Assembly (NCBI GenBank): GCA_902520725.1
Contig: CABYPB010000008.1
Span: 1 to 55,532, forward strand
Source: an uncultured SAR86 cluster bacterium
GTDB lineage: Bacteria > Pseudomonadota > Gammaproteobacteria > Magnimaribacterales > D2472
Reading direction: 5' to 3'
Length of the DNA: 55,532 nucleotides
Shown here: piece by piece, positions 55,173 through 55,532 of the stretch
Position numbering within the stretch: the first letter of the stretch is position 1
How the letters are laid out: each line of letters begins with the position of its first letter
Position numbers and translations under genes: made by a program
Notes under the pieces: model-generated
The model's database searches: none
Seen by the model: only the letters and a program-made list of their open reading frames with translations
What the model was told of the DNA's origin: nothing

Positions 55173-55532
55173 GTTGTTCAATTTATTTAGATCAAAGGTT
55201 TACTTTGATCAATATTTATTTATATCAATAACCCTTTTATCAATAATGGGACTTTTATTTTTATATAGCGCATCTCAAGGCAATATGGACACAACTATTA
55301 AACAATCATTGTTTGTTTTACTTGGCCTAATTTTAATGTTCTTATTAAGTCAAATAGATCCAGATTTTTATAAAAATAACTCCCTGATCTTTTTAATATT
55401 CTCAATTGTATTAATTCTTATTACTATGATATTTGGTAAAGAAGTAAATGGAGCAAAAAGGTGGCTAGATTTGGGATTCTTTACATTGCAATCTTCAGAA
55501 ATCATTAAGATTGCATTGCCAGTTTTCTTGGC
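55165..55532 (+). CDS. rodA: Rod-shape glycosyltransferase RodA, 3'-truncated by window edge
   Basis: SEDS-family peptidoglycan polymerase paired with PBP2. From the ATG at 55165 the frame stays open to the window end (122 complete codons). The visible part reads LLFLYSASQGNM in the first membrane segment, then IKQSLFVLLGLILMFLLSQI, and the SEDS signature GKEVNGAKRWLDLGFFTLQSSEI followed by IKIALPVF. Its start lies 8 bp inside the mrdA end, so it is translationally coupled. The remaining about 250 residues lie beyond the window. Confidence 0.95.
   Translation, partial: MNKLFNLFRSKVYFDQYLFISITLLSIMGLLFLYSASQGNMDTTIKQSLFVLLGLILMFLLSQIDPDFYKNNSLIFLIFSIVLILITMIFGKEVNGAKRWLDLGFFTLQSSEIIKIALPVFL

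Overview
The window is a compact, low-GC, gene-dense bacterial chromosome segment. It has about fifty protein genes, one tRNA, no rRNA, no insertion sequences and no CRISPR. Gene content is gammaproteobacterial: pepP-ubiH, tsaE-amiB, dksA-pcnB, parE-parC, a flavodoxin-type HemG, erpA and rsfS-rlmH-mrdA-rodA. Together with a proteorhodopsin, a TPP-riboswitch TonB receptor, very short or overlapping gene junctions and strong A+T bias, this suggests a streamlined marine surface bacterium, most likely of the SAR86 cluster. The taxonomic call is inference, because no marker gene could be compared.

Layout. 1-4.9 kb: end of pepP, ubiH, an orphan iron-type binding lipoprotein, ribosomal proteins L28 and L31 (zinc-free type), sixA and dut. 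4.9-11.7 kb: priA facing a minus-strand run of alpha/beta hydrolase, membrane-anchored paraoxonase-like protein, nnrD, tsaE and amiB. 11.7-13.7 kb: a NUDT19-like Nudix hydrolase coupled to a metallo-beta-lactamase-fold hydrolase, then a small lipoprotein. 13.7-21 kb: a minus-strand run of hemG, hemL, sugar/nucleoside kinase, dksA, pcnB, deoxynucleoside kinase and acs. 21-29 kb: a small secreted protein, erpA, anmK, M23 peptidase, putA, tyrS, an FKBP lipoprotein, then a solitary tRNA-Ile(GAU) with its own promoter. 29-32 kb: a membrane protein and a prolyl oligopeptidase lipoprotein.

32-36.3 kb is the most distinctive region. A TPP riboswitch, whose 3' conserved strand also carries the Shine-Dalgarno, precedes a TonB-dependent receptor, a PnuT-type transporter and a small-molecule kinase. 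It reads as a thiamin uptake and salvage operon. Convergent to it lies an unusual gene whose N-terminus resembles a tyrosine-recombinase arm-binding domain and whose C-terminus is a membrane anchor. Five copies of a 9-bp repeat lie at and upstream of its start.

36.4-41.3 kb is energy-related: an NAD-dependent formate dehydrogenase, a two-subunit sodium/solute symporter, an SDR enzyme and a blue-tuned proteorhodopsin with a clear sigma70-type promoter. Formate oxidation gives NADH, Na+-coupled uptake and Acs would feed organic acids into acetyl-CoA, and the rhodopsin adds light-driven proton export. 41.3-55.5 kb is housekeeping: coaD, mutM, tolC, parE-parC, a DUF2244 protein, a PPi-type phosphofructokinase, mpl, a LON-domain protein, and rsfS-rlmH-mrdA-rodA, with rodA cut by the window edge.
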